A stretch of DNA of 64,000 nt from Billgrantia ethanolica (GTDB taxonomy: Bacteria > Pseudomonadota > Gammaproteobacteria > Pseudomonadales > Halomonadaceae), in assembly GCF_021404305.1 (NCBI RefSeq), contig NZ_JABFTX010000001.1:434001-498000 (forward strand). Reading direction: 5' to 3'. Shown one piece after another: positions 17,881 to 26,507 of this stretch. The notes under the pieces are model-generated. The model searched no databases. It saw only the letters and a list, made by a program, of their open reading frames with translations, and was not told where the DNA came from. How positions within the stretch are numbered: position 1 is the first letter of the stretch; every line of letters starts with the position of its first letter. A program made the position numbers and the translations under genes.

Positions 17881-20091
17881 ATGGAAATCAAAGTCAATTT
17901 TCTCGAAAATCTCAGGCTTGAAGCCAAGTTTGACGATTTCACCGTCATCACCGACCAGCCCATTCGCTACAAGGGCGACGGCTCGGCGCCAAGCCCGTTC
18001 GACTACTTCCTGGCATCTTCCGCGCTGTGTGCGGCCTACTTCGTGCGGGTCTACTGCCTGGCGCGCAACATCCCCACCGAGAACATCCGCCTCTCCCAGA
18101 ACAACATCGTCGACCCGGAGAACCGCTACAACCAGATCTTCAAGATCCAGGTCGAGCTGCCGGAAGACATCTCCGAGAAGGATCGTGAGGGCATCCTGCG
18201 CTCCATCGACCGCTGCACCGTCAAGAAGGTGGTGCAGACCGGCCCCGAGTTCCAGATCGAGACGGTGGAGAACCTCGACGAGGACGCCCAGGCCCTACTG
18301 ATGGTGCAGCCCGACGAGGACGCCTACACCTGGATCGAGGGCAAGGACCTGCCGCTGGAGCAGACCATCGCCAACATGTCCGCCATGCTGGCGGAGCTGG
18401 GCATGAAGATCGAGATCGCCTCCTGGCGCAACATCGTGCCCCACGTGTGGTCGCTGCACATTCGTGATGCCGCCTCGCCGATGTGCTTCACCAACGGCAA
18501 GGGCGCCACCAAGGAGAGCGCGCTGTGCTCGGCGCTGGGCGAGTTCATCGAGCGCCTGAGCTGCAACTTCTTCTACAACGACCAGTTCTTCGGCGAAGAG
18601 ATAGCCAATAGCGCCTTCGTCCACTACCCCGACGAGGAGTGGTTCAAGCCCGGGCCCAACGACGAGCTGCCCGCAGGCATCCTCGACGACTACACCCGCG
18701 AGATCTACGACCCGGAGGGCGAGCTGCGCGGCTCGCACCTGATCGACACCAACTCCGGCAAGCGGGAGCGGGGCATCGTCGCCTTGCCCTTCGTGCGCCA
18801 GTCGGACGGCGAGACGGTCTACTTCCCCTCCAACCTGATCGAGAACCTCTACCTCAGCAACGGCATGAGCGCCGGTAACACGCTGCCTGAAGCGCAGGTG
18901 CAGTGCCTCTCGGAGATCTTCGAGCGGGCGGTGAAGCGTGAGATCCTCGAACAGGAACTGGCGCTGCCGGACGTGCCCATGGAAGTGCTTGAGCGCTACC
19001 CGGGCATTCTCGAAGGCATTCAGGCCCTGGAGGCCCAGGGCTACCCGGTACTGGTCAAGGACGCCTCACTCGGCGGCCAGTTCCCGGTCATGTGCGTGAC
19101 CCTGATGAACCCGCGCACCGGCGGCGTATTCGCCTCCTTCGGCGCCCACCCCAGCTTCGAGGTGGCGCTGGAGCGCAGCCTCACCGAGCTGCTGCAGGGC
19201 CGCAGCTTCGAGGGCCTGAACGACTTCCTGCCGCCGACCTTCAATTCCCAGGCCGTCTCCGAGCCCAACAACTTCGTCGAGCACTTCATCGACTCCTCGG
19301 GGCTGGTCTCCTGGCGCTTCTTCAGTGCCAGGAGTGAGTTCGAGTTCGCCGATTGGGACTTCTCCGGCAGCGGTTCCAACAGTACGGATGAAGAAGCAGC
19401 CACGCTGTTCGGCATTCTGGAAGAGCTGGGGCTCGAGGCCTACATGGCCGTGCACGAGGACCTGGGCGCACCGGTGTGCCGTATCCTGGTGCCGGGCTAT
19501 TCCGAGGTGTACCCGGTGGAAGACCTGATCTGGGACAACACCAACATGGCGCTGGACTACCGCGAGGACATCCTCAATCTCCACGCCCTGAGCGACGAGA
19601 AGCTCGCCGACCTGTTGGCGCGCCTGGAGGAGAGCCAGCTCGACGAGCACATGGACATCATCACCCTGATCGGTATCGAGTTCGACGAGAACACCGTGTG
19701 GGGTCAGCTCACCATCCTCGAGCTGAAGCTGCTGATCCACCTGGCGCTGGGCCAGCACGAAGAGGCCCTGGAGCGGGTCGAGATGTTCCAGCAGTACAAC
19801 GACAATACCGTGGAGCGCGGGCTGTTCTACCAGGCCGTGGCCGCGGTGCTGGAGATCGTGCTCGACGACGAGCTGGAACTTGACGACTACCTGCACAACC
19901 TCACCCGCATGTTCGGTGAGAAGACCATGGCCGCGGTGGTCGGCTCTGTCACCGGCGAGGTACGTTTCCATGGCCTCACGCCCACCAACATGCAGCTCGA
20001 AGGCCTGGAGAAGCACCAGCGCTTGATCGAGAGCTACAAGAAGCTGCACGCCCACCGCGCCAGGCGCGCAGGGGCGTGCACTCCCACCTGA
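17881..20091 (+). CDS. ycaO: OsmC domain/YcaO domain fusion protein
   Basis: 736 residues. Residues 1-140 resemble OsmC (MEIKVNFLENLRLEAKFDDF; the cysteine of ASSALCAAYFVRVYCLA), a thiol peroxidase fold. From about 195 to 560 it is a YcaO ATPase domain with GEFIERLSCNFFYNDQFFGE, QVQCLSEIFERAVKREI and SFGAHPSFEVALERSLTELLQGR, holding the acidic ATP-Mg residues. The remaining 150 residues are helical. E. coli YcaO (about 586 residues) lacks the OsmC part and assists RimO in methylthiolation of ribosomal protein S12; that role is assumed for this fusion but not shown by context. Confidence 0.85.
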   Translation: MEIKVNFLENLRLEAKFDDFTVITDQPIRYKGDGSAPSPFDYFLASSALCAAYFVRVYCLARNIPTENIRLSQNNIVDPENRYNQIFKIQVELPEDISEKDREGILRSIDRCTVKKVVQTGPEFQIETVENLDEDAQALLMVQPDEDAYTWIEGKDLPLEQTIANMSAMLAELGMKIEIASWRNIVPHVWSLHIRDAASPMCFTNGKGATKESALCSALGEFIERLSCNFFYNDQFFGEEIANSAFVHYPDEEWFKPGPNDELPAGILDDYTREIYDPEGELRGSHLIDTNSGKRERGIVALPFVRQSDGETVYFPSNLIENLYLSNGMSAGNTLPEAQVQCLSEIFERAVKREILEQELALPDVPMEVLERYPGILEGIQALEAQGYPVLVKDASLGGQFPVMCVTLMNPRTGGVFASFGAHPSFEVALERSLTELLQGRSFEGLNDFLPPTFNSQAVSEPNNFVEHFIDSSGLVSWRFFSARSEFEFADWDFSGSGSNSTDEEAATLFGILEELGLEAYMAVHEDLGAPVCRILVPGYSEVYPVEDLIWDNTNMALDYREDILNLHALSDEKLADLLARLEESQLDEHMDIITLIGIEFDENTVWGQLTILELKLLIHLALGQHEEALERVEMFQQYNDNTVERGLFYQAVAAVLEIVLDDELELDDYLHNLTRMFGEKTMAAVVGSVTGEVRFHGLTPTNMQLEGLEKHQRLIESYKKLHAHRARRAGACTPT

Positions 20092-20100
20092 GCGAAGGCG

Positions 20101-20802
20101 CTAGGTGCCCCGGTCCCGCATGAGCTCCGCCTGGAGCAGCACGAAGGCCAGCGCCTCGGCGAAGCCGTCCATCACTGGAAGGCCGTGGCGCCTGGTAAGC
20201 TGCGCGCCGCGTCCGGCGAAGGCACCGGAGCCCAGTACGATGGCTCGCGCCCCCTCCGCACGGGCTCGTTCGCAGAGGCTCGCCAGCCGTGTCTCGGCCA
20301 GGGGTGTGCGCGCCGCGGTCTCGCTCACGCCGATGCCGGTGGCCACGACGCGGCAGCGCTCCTTCACGCCGTAGCGCTCGCAGAGCGACTCAATGGTAGC
20401 CACGGCGCCCTCGAAGGTGGTGATCACCGTGAAGGGGCCGCCGGTGGCGTCCGCGCGACGAATGCCGGCCTCCGCCAGGCTGACCACCGGGGCGCCGGTC
20501 AGAGCGCGGGCCTCGGCAACGGCGATGTCATCGAAGCAGGCGAGGATATAGCCGGCGTAGCCCTGCGCCATGCGACTTTCGATCAGCGCCATCACGTGGC
20601 CGGCGGCGCGAGTCTTGTCCTGCCCGCTTTCCACGGCCCGGGGCCCTTGGTGTGGGCTCTCCGCTTCGATGATCACGCCGGGCGGCGCCTGGGCCTGCAG
20701 CACCTCCCGCACTCGCTGGGTGACGGTCGGGTTGGTGTTGGGATTGATGGCCAGCACGCGAACGGGGGCCGGCGGAGTGGCGTCTCCAGGGGTATGGGTC
20801 AT
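20101..20802 (-). CDS. Asp/Glu/hydantoin racemase family protein
   Basis: 233 residues. INPNTNPTVTQRV is the hydantoin/aspartate racemase N-terminus and ACFDD holds the first catalytic cysteine (about residue 85). The place of the second cysteine, usually LGCAG, reads IVLGSGAFAG here, so two-cysteine racemization is doubtful and another reaction is possible. The gene starts 3 bases after the TRAP large permease gene and is the last of the operon, suggesting it acts on the imported compound. Confidence 0.8.
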   Translation of the reverse strand: MTHTPGDATPPAPVRVLAINPNTNPTVTQRVREVLQAQAPPGVIIEAESPHQGPRAVESGQDKTRAAGHVMALIESRMAQGYAGYILACFDDIAVAEARALTGAPVVSLAEAGIRRADATGGPFTVITTFEGAVATIESLCERYGVKERCRVVATGIGVSETAARTPLAETRLASLCERARAEGARAIVLGSGAFAGRGAQLTRRHGLPVMDGFAEALAFVLLQAELMRDRGT

Positions 20803-20805
20803 CGA

Positions 20806-22110
20806 TCAGCGCCCCGCCAGCAGGTCGGGGAGCCACATCACGATCTGCGGCCAGACCATGATGGCCAGTGTGAACAGCGCCATGATCGCCACGAAGGGCA
20901 GCGAGCCCCAAATCACGTCGTTGAAGCTGCCGCCATCCTTGCGCACCCCCTGCACCACGAAGAGGTTCATGCCCACCGGCGGGGTAATCAGGGCGATCTC
21001 GCACATCAGAACGATGAAGATGCCGAACCAGATCGGGTCCACGCCCACGGCCATCACCATGGGCACCGTGATCGGCACCGTCAGCACCAGCATCGACATG
21101 GCATCCATGAAGGTGCCGAGCACCACGTAGAAGAGCAGCAGCACCAGCAGCAGGCCCACCTGGGTGAGGCCGAAGCTAGCCACCCACTGGGTCAGCGCCT
21201 GGGTCACGCCCAGCATCGAGAGGGTCACGTTGAGCAGCAGGGCGCACATCAGCACGATGATCACCATGCCGGTGGTCTTGGCCGCGTGCAGCGAACAGTG
21301 GATCAGCAGATCGAGGCTCAGCTTGCCGCCGCCGACGATGAAGGCCAGGGCGATCATGACCCCGATGGCGGCGGACTCGGTGGGCGTGGCGATCCCGCCG
21401 TAGATGCTCCCCATCACCACCCCGAAGATCACGAAGGGCGGCACCAGGTGGCGCGAGAGGGCAAGCTTCTCTCGCAGCGGCAGGTTGACCACCACCAGGG
21501 AGGCATTGCCCGCCTTGCCGTGGAAGAGGAACAGGTAGACGGAGAAGAGCAGGGCCAGGGTGAGGCCCGGGATCAGACCGGCGGCGAAGAGCTGGCTGAC
21601 CGAGGTGTTGGCCAGCTGGCCGTAGACCAGCAGGTTGATGCTGGGGGGAATCAGGATTCCCAGGGTGCCGCCGGCGGCCAGGGAGCCGAGGGCGGGACGC
21701 ACCGGATAGCGGTATTTCTGCAGCGCCGGCAGCGAGATGGTGCCCACGGTGGCGGCGGTAGCTACCGACGAGCCCGAGGTGGCGGAGAAGAGCGTGCAGG
21801 TGGCGATGTTGGTGTGCAGCAGCCCGCCCGGCAGGCGGTTGAACCACACCGAGAGCGCCGCGTACATCCGGTCGGCAATGCCGCCGCGCAGCAGCAGTTC
21901 GCCGAGCAGCATGAACAGCGGAATCGCCAGCATGGAGGGGCTGTTCAGGCTGCTCCATACCACGCCACCCATCATGTCCACCAGGGGGAAGCCGTGCATC
22001 AGGTAGCCGCCGATCACGCCGACGAAGAGGATGGCCACGGCCACCGGGATGCTCAGCAGCATCAGGCCGAGCATGATGAAGAACGCCGTGGCGATCAGGG
22101 GAATGCTCAT
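20806..22110 (-). CDS. TRAP transporter large permease (DctM type)
   Basis: A 434-residue integral membrane protein with about twelve helices. Family stretches are LFMLLGELLLRGGIADRMY, FSATSGSSVATAATVGTISLPAL, GTLGILIPPSINLL and GIATPTESAAIGV. It is the sodium-coupled transport channel of a tripartite ATP-independent periplasmic transporter. The start overlaps the DctQ gene by ATGA, and a racemase gene follows after 3 bases. Confidence 0.92.
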   Translation of the reverse strand: MSIPLIATAFFIMLGLMLLSIPVAVAILFVGVIGGYLMHGFPLVDMMGGVVWSSLNSPSMLAIPLFMLLGELLLRGGIADRMYAALSVWFNRLPGGLLHTNIATCTLFSATSGSSVATAATVGTISLPALQKYRYPVRPALGSLAAGGTLGILIPPSINLLVYGQLANTSVSQLFAAGLIPGLTLALLFSVYLFLFHGKAGNASLVVVNLPLREKLALSRHLVPPFVIFGVVMGSIYGGIATPTESAAIGVMIALAFIVGGGKLSLDLLIHCSLHAAKTTGMVIIVLMCALLLNVTLSMLGVTQALTQWVASFGLTQVGLLLVLLLFYVVLGTFMDAMSMLVLTVPITVPMVMAVGVDPIWFGIFIVLMCEIALITPPVGMNLFVVQGVRKDGGSFNDVIWGSLPFVAIMALFTLAIMVWPQIVMWLPDLLAGR

Positions 22111-22748
22111 GACTGGCCTCCTTTGCGCGCCGGGTCGCCGGTAGGGGATTCATCCGCCTGCGGCTCGTCGAGCAGCGGCTCGTCGGATTGCTGTTCGCGC
22201 TGCTTGAGGTCCTCGAGCTCCGCCGCCAGCTCGTCCTGGGTCGAGCTCGGCCCGAAGCGGCGGTTGAGCGCCTTCCAGTCGCCCTTCGCCAGCAGCCCCA
22301 TGGCCTGGGCGGTGAGCACTGCGGCGGCCAGGGTGAAGGCGGCCATGGCGATCAGCCACACGGTCTGCGGGTAGATCAACGGCGTGGCCCGGGGCGTCTG
22401 GGCAATGGAGCCGTAGAGCCGGGTGTCCTGGACGGTCTGGATGGTGAAGTAGAGCAGGAAGGCTGCCAGCAGCCCGAGGGTCAGGGCGGCCAAGGCGTTG
22501 AGCACCGCCTGCACCCTGAAGGACAGGCGCATGTGCACCAGGTTGATGCGGATATGGGACTGCTCGACCATGGCCACGCAGAATGCCAGCGGAGCGGCGA
22601 TGGCGATGGCGTACCCTCCCAGCTCGTCGACCCCGCCGAGCGACATCGAGAAGACCTTGCGGATCACGGTTTCCACCGTGATCAGCAGGGCTAGCAGCAG
22701 CATCATGGCGCCAAACAGTATGCCGAGAATGCGAGCGTAGATCGTCAT
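22107..22748 (-). CDS. TRAP transporter small permease (DctQ type)
   Basis: 213 residues with four membrane helices (about 7-29, 47-66, 86-108, 129-151), including the family stretch LGGYAIAIAAPLAFCVAMVEQSHIRI. It forms the small membrane subunit with DctM. The last 50 residues are an acidic, glutamine-rich tail. It lies 15 bases after the binding-protein gene and overlaps the large permease gene by 4 bases. Confidence 0.88.
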   Translation of the reverse strand: MTIYARILGILFGAMMLLLALLITVETVIRKVFSMSLGGVDELGGYAIAIAAPLAFCVAMVEQSHIRINLVHMRLSFRVQAVLNALAALTLGLLAAFLLYFTIQTVQDTRLYGSIAQTPRATPLIYPQTVWLIAMAAFTLAAAVLTAQAMGLLAKGDWKALNRRFGPSSTQDELAAELEDLKQREQQSDEPLLDEPQADESPTGDPARKGGQS

Positions 22749-22763
22749 CGTCGCCTCCCGGGC

Positions 22764-23801
22764 TCAGAGGCCGAGCTTTTGGCCGACGGTAGCGCGCCAC
22801 ACGTCCTCGCAGTCCGCGGCGGCGGCATTGCACTGGCGTGCCCAGATCGGCAGGGAGACCTCTTCCACTGCGGCGGCCACCTTGGCCAGATCCTCCTCGG
22901 TCACCGGCACCTCGGTGAGGGAGTAGGGGGTACCGTACTCGCAGGGTGTCTCGCCGGCGTTGCAGCGCATGGCGTCTTCATAGAGCTCCTCGGAATAGGC
23001 CCAGATCCCGTCGCTCAGCTCGGCGATGGCCGACTCGAGCTGGGTCTGCTGCTCCTCGGTCATGCCGTTCCAGGTGTCGAGATTGATCGCATAGCCGTTG
23101 ATGGCCAGCTGCAAGGCGATGGGCAGCACCGTGGTGGTGGCTTCCGGCCAGCCGCCGGAGTTGGCCGAGGCGGGGCCGGTGATGGCGCAATCGATCACGC
23201 CGCGGGAAAGCGACTGCTGGACGTCGCCGAAGGGCATCGAAATGCCGGTGGCCCCCAGTTGGCCGACGAAGTTGGCCGCGCTCTGGTCGCCTACGCGCAC
23301 GCGCTTGCCGCGCAGATCATCCAGGCCACCGATCTCGCCGCGACAGAAGATCACCTGGGGGCCGGCGGGCCAGGTGCCCAAGAGCTTGGCGTTGAAGCGC
23401 TCCTGCAGGCGGTTGTCCACATAATCGTAGAAGGCGGCGACGTGCTCACGGCCGGCCTCGAAGCTGGTGTTGAGCCCGATCAGGTCGAGCCCGAGGATGG
23501 AAGGCTCATCGCGGCTCACCTGGGGGCCGCGCAGGGAGACGATATCGAAGAGGCCGGAACGTAGCACGCGCAGGCCGTCGGTGTCGGGAACCCCCGCCAC
23601 GTCCACCGGCAGGTACTGCACGGTGATATCCAGGCCGGTGTTTTCCGCCAGGTTGGTGAAGAAGGGCTGCTCCTTCTGCTGTGCGATCAGGCCGGAGCCG
23701 GCGGGCTGGCCCAGCACCTGGATCGACAGCGTGCTGGCCTGGGAGACGGAGGCCATCAGGGCGGCGGAGACGGCGGTTACCAGAGCGGTACGTGTCAGCA
23801 T
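22764..23801 (-). CDS. TRAP transporter substrate-binding protein (DctP type)
   Basis: 345 residues from the ATG at 23801 (AGGA about ten bases upstream). The N-terminus is a signal peptide, LVTAVSAALMASVSQAS, cleaved after about residue 22. The family motif region is LRGKRVRVGDQSAANFVGQLGA with the arginine that grips the carboxylate ligand, then FGDVQQSLSRGVIDCAITGPAS. First gene of a four-gene operon with both permeases and a racemase. An organic acid ligand is likely; identity unknown. Two RpiR-type operators lie upstream and in the regulator promoter. Confidence 0.88.
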   Translation of the reverse strand: MLTRTALVTAVSAALMASVSQASTLSIQVLGQPAGSGLIAQQKEQPFFTNLAENTGLDITVQYLPVDVAGVPDTDGLRVLRSGLFDIVSLRGPQVSRDEPSILGLDLIGLNTSFEAGREHVAAFYDYVDNRLQERFNAKLLGTWPAGPQVIFCRGEIGGLDDLRGKRVRVGDQSAANFVGQLGATGISMPFGDVQQSLSRGVIDCAITGPASANSGGWPEATTTVLPIALQLAINGYAINLDTWNGMTEEQQTQLESAIAELSDGIWAYSEELYEDAMRCNAGETPCEYGTPYSLTEVPVTEEDLAKVAAAVEEVSLPIWARQCNAAAADCEDVWRATVGQKLGL

Positions 23802-23936
23802 GGTCTTGGTCCTGTCATTGGCGGCACCTTGGGAGAGAGTGCGGCTCCGCTGGGCGCCAGGTGGCGGTATCGGCTCGCCGCGTTCAGGCGGCAGCAGTCG
23901 CCTTGAGTGATCCAAGTTTCATGCCATCAGTTATAA

Positions 23937-23950
23937 GAAACTACAGTTTC
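23937..23950. promoter_or_regulatory. RpiR-type operator upstream of the TRAP operon
   Basis: GAAACT-AC-AGTTTC, a perfect dyad with a 2-base centre, about 137 bases upstream of the binding-protein start. The same half-sites occur at 24927-24942 directly before the RpiR regulator start, so the regulator very probably binds both. Confidence 0.75.
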
Positions 23951-24068
23951 ACAACGAAAACAGATAATTACCCCAGAATCGGCCTACCGTCGCCCGCGCG
24001 ACTGTTTCGTTTCTTGCCCGGAAAGTGTGCAGTTTGGTAGCGCTGTGCACCGGGAGGGTGCCGTCTTC

Positions 24069-24917
24069 CTACAGTTCTTCGAGCTTGTCGTTCAGCGTCT
24101 CGATACGGCGCAGGCGGCGGCGCGAGTCGTCACCGGCAAGCTCGATGGTGCGCATGGCCAGCAGGTGGCAGAGCGCCATGACGGCGGTGTGGTTGAACAG
24201 CGGCCCGGCGGCCAGGGTGCAGCAGCGGAAGTGCCAGGTGACGCTGGGGTCCGGGGCGAGCCCCTCATCGGTGATATAGAGCACTTGAGCGCCGCTCTCG
24301 CGGGCCTCGGCCAGCACCTGCTCGGTGATTGCCACCCGGCGACGCAGGCCGATGACGACCACGCAGTCCTCCGGGCGCACGCTGACCAGGTGCTCGCCCA
24401 GGGTCTCGCCGCCGCCGGGCAGGCTGACCACCTGCTCCACCACCTGGGTGAGCTGCCAGCGCAGGTAGTCGGCGAAAGGGTGGCTGGCGCGAAAGCCAAT
24501 GACCCAGGTCTTGCGGGCGTCGAGGATGGCCCGGGCCACGGCGTCCACCTGCGCCTGGGTGATCGCCGAGAAGGTCCGGTCGAGGTTGTCCTTGCCCTGG
24601 TCGAGATTGAGCGCCAGGGAGCGCTCGCCCGGCTCCAGGGCCGCGCTCTGCAGGAAGAGGCGCGAGCCGGTGGTTTGCTCCTCGCGGGCGTGCTTGCGCG
24701 CCGCCTCGTAGCTCTCGTAGCCGAGCCGGCGTACGAAGCGCGACACCGTCGCCTTGGAGACCCCGGCAAACTTTGCCAACTCCTGGGCATCGTAGCTGGC
24801 GATTTCACCGGGGAAATCGCACACGAACTCGCCCAGCCGGCGCTCGGCCGGGTGCAGGGAGGGCAGGGCGCTGCGTACCCGGGAGAGGAAGGAACGCGCC
24901 TGCGAAGATCTGGCCAT
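24069..24917 (-). CDS. MurR/RpiR family transcriptional regulator
   Basis: 282 residues from the ATG at 24917 (AGGAG five bases upstream; the longer frame to 25034 is rejected). The N-terminal helix-turn-helix is YDAQELAKFAGVSKATVSRFVRRLGYESY (about 40-70). The C-terminal SIS sugar-phosphate-type domain (about 125-260) has VIGFRASHPFADYL and VVVIGLRRRVAITEQVL. It is divergent from nothing but transcribed toward the TRAP operon, 267 bases before the binding-protein gene, and shares an operator motif with it. Repressor of the TRAP-racemase operon plus autoregulation is the best inference. Confidence 0.88.
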   Translation of the reverse strand: MARSSQARSFLSRVRSALPSLHPAERRLGEFVCDFPGEIASYDAQELAKFAGVSKATVSRFVRRLGYESYEAARKHAREEQTTGSRLFLQSAALEPGERSLALNLDQGKDNLDRTFSAITQAQVDAVARAILDARKTWVIGFRASHPFADYLRWQLTQVVEQVVSLPGGGETLGEHLVSVRPEDCVVVIGLRRRVAITEQVLAEARESGAQVLYITDEGLAPDPSVTWHFRCCTLAAGPLFNHTAVMALCHLLAMRTIELAGDDSRRRLRRIETLNDKLEEL

Positions 24918-24926
24918 GCCGACTCC

Positions 24927-24942
24927 TGAAACTGTAGTTTCA
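24927..24942. promoter_or_regulatory. RpiR-type operator at the regulator's own promoter
   Basis: TGAAACT-GT-AGTTTCA is a perfect 16-base dyad ending 10 bases from the RpiR start codon. It repeats the half-sites of the site at 23937 upstream of the TRAP operon and points to autoregulation. Confidence 0.8.
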
Positions 24943-25113
24943 GACATCATGTCCGGTGAGAAGCGGCGCCGCAACCATCGGACCGCGGGCATGCCCTGTA
25001 AGCCAGCCGGCCATTGCAACGCCGGAGCACACAAACGCCACGGGTCAGTTCATACTGGCCCGGGGCGCTTGCGTTTTCATTCATCCAGGATGTGAGCCAA
25101 TGAGAGCGACAAC

Positions 25114-25590
25114 ATGGTGAAAGTGGCGATATTCGTGGACGTTCAGAACGTCTACTACACGGTGCGCCAAGCGTATAAGCGCAATTTCGATTACAACAAG
25201 TTCTGGGCCGAAGCCACCGCTGGCCGAGAGGTAGTGAAAGCCATTGCCTACGCCATCGACAGGAGCGACCGGAAGCAGCAGGAATTTCAGAACATCCTTC
25301 GCGCCATCGGCTTCGAAGTAAAGCTGAAGCCCTACATTCAAAGGGCGGACGGTTCCGCCAAAGGCGATTGGGACGTCGGCATTACTCTCGATGCCATCGA
25401 ATACGCCGAGCAGGCGGACGTCATCGTGCTGGTTTCGGGCGATGGGGATTTCGCCCTGCTGGTGGACAAGATCCGGCAAGTCCATGGGAAGGTGGCGGAG
25501 GTCTATGGCGTACCGCAGTTGACGGCTAATTCTCTGATGAGCGCCGCCAACGAGTTCAAGCCCATCGATGAGAGGCTCCTGCTGTCTTAG
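25114..25590 (+). CDS. NYN domain protein (LabA/DUF88-like)
   Basis: 158 residues with a complete NYN/PIN-like nuclease core: VAIFVDVQNVYYTV (first acidic residue), KGDWDVGITLDAIEYA, and LVSGDGDFALLVDKIR, giving the conserved aspartates that bind metal in this ribonuclease fold. LabA-type proteins are presumed RNA-acting. It stands alone. Its start, ATGGTGAAAGTG at 25114, lacks a strong ribosome site. Confidence 0.85.
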   Translation: MVKVAIFVDVQNVYYTVRQAYKRNFDYNKFWAEATAGREVVKAIAYAIDRSDRKQQEFQNILRAIGFEVKLKPYIQRADGSAKGDWDVGITLDAIEYAEQADVIVLVSGDGDFALLVDKIRQVHGKVAEVYGVPQLTANSLMSAANEFKPIDERLLLS

Positions 25591-25677
25591 AGGGAGGCGG
25601 GCTGGCCGGTGGAATGTCGAATCTCATGCAGACCGTTCGACTACTGACCATGCGATGCATCCGTTCAGGAGGCCACG

Positions 25678-26358
25678 ATGAGTCAGCTACGTGTGTCATG
25701 CTTCAGTATCTCGCTGGACGGCTTTGCCGCCGGCCCCCAGCAGAGCCTGGAAAATCCGATGGGCGTCAACGGCCTGGAGAGTCAGGACTGGCAGTTTGCA
25801 ACCGCGACTTTCCAGCGAAGAGTGCTGGGCCAGACGGGCGGAGAAACCGGCCCCGACGACGATTTCGTAACCCGCGGCTTCGAGAACGTCGGCGCCTGGA
25901 TCATGGGCCGCAACATGTTCGGCCCCGTGCGAGGCTCTTGGCCGGATGAAAGCTGGCAAGGATGGTGGGGCGACAACCCGCCGTTTCACATGCCGGTCTT
26001 CGTATTGACCCATCACCCTCGCGATCCCGTCGAGATGCCGGATGGCACGACGTTCTACTTCGTCACCCAAGGCATTCATGCAGCTCTGGAGCGCGCCCGC
26101 GAAGCCGCAGGAGCCCGCGAAGCCGCAGGAGATAGGGACGTACGCCTGGGCGGCGGTATAGCGACCGTGCAGCAGTACCTGCGTGCGCAGCTCGTCGATG
26201 AGCTTCACCTTGCCGTTACCCCGATACTGCTCGGCGCCGGGGAGCACCTGTTCACCGGCCTCGACATGCGCGCGCTCGGCTATCGCTGCGTAGAGCGGGT
26301 GACGACCAAAAAGGTGACCCATATGGTACTCAGGAGAATCGCAGCAAGAGCGAGCTGA
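25678..26358 (+). CDS. dihydrofolate reductase/RibD C-terminal-like protein
   Basis: 226 residues of the RibD C-terminal fold: CFSISLDGFAAGPQQS at the N-terminus, GAWIMGRNMFGPVRGSW, VFVLTHHPR and the nucleotide loop VRLGGGIATVQQYL, followed by LHLAVTPILLGAGEHLF. Probably NADPH-dependent; substrate unknown. Between the core motifs an 18-base tandem duplication (26096-26131) duplicates the residues AREAAG. AGGAGG lies 5 bases before the ATG. It is not closely similar to the other RibD-like protein at 16247. Confidence 0.82.
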   Translation: MSQLRVSCFSISLDGFAAGPQQSLENPMGVNGLESQDWQFATATFQRRVLGQTGGETGPDDDFVTRGFENVGAWIMGRNMFGPVRGSWPDESWQGWWGDNPPFHMPVFVLTHHPRDPVEMPDGTTFYFVTQGIHAALERAREAAGAREAAGDRDVRLGGGIATVQQYLRAQLVDELHLAVTPILLGAGEHLFTGLDMRALGYRCVERVTTKKVTHMVLRRIAARAS

Positions 26359-26507
26359 TATTCGTCGGCCCCAGCTTCACCAATAACTAAATCTATCGCC
26401 ACCATTAATGGCTTTTTTAGCCTGCTTCCACCTAGGCTGTGGCACACTGGAGCATTAGCAGGTCGATCCGGCACGGACGCGCATAGCAGCCTAGTGGAGC
26501 CCCGCCT

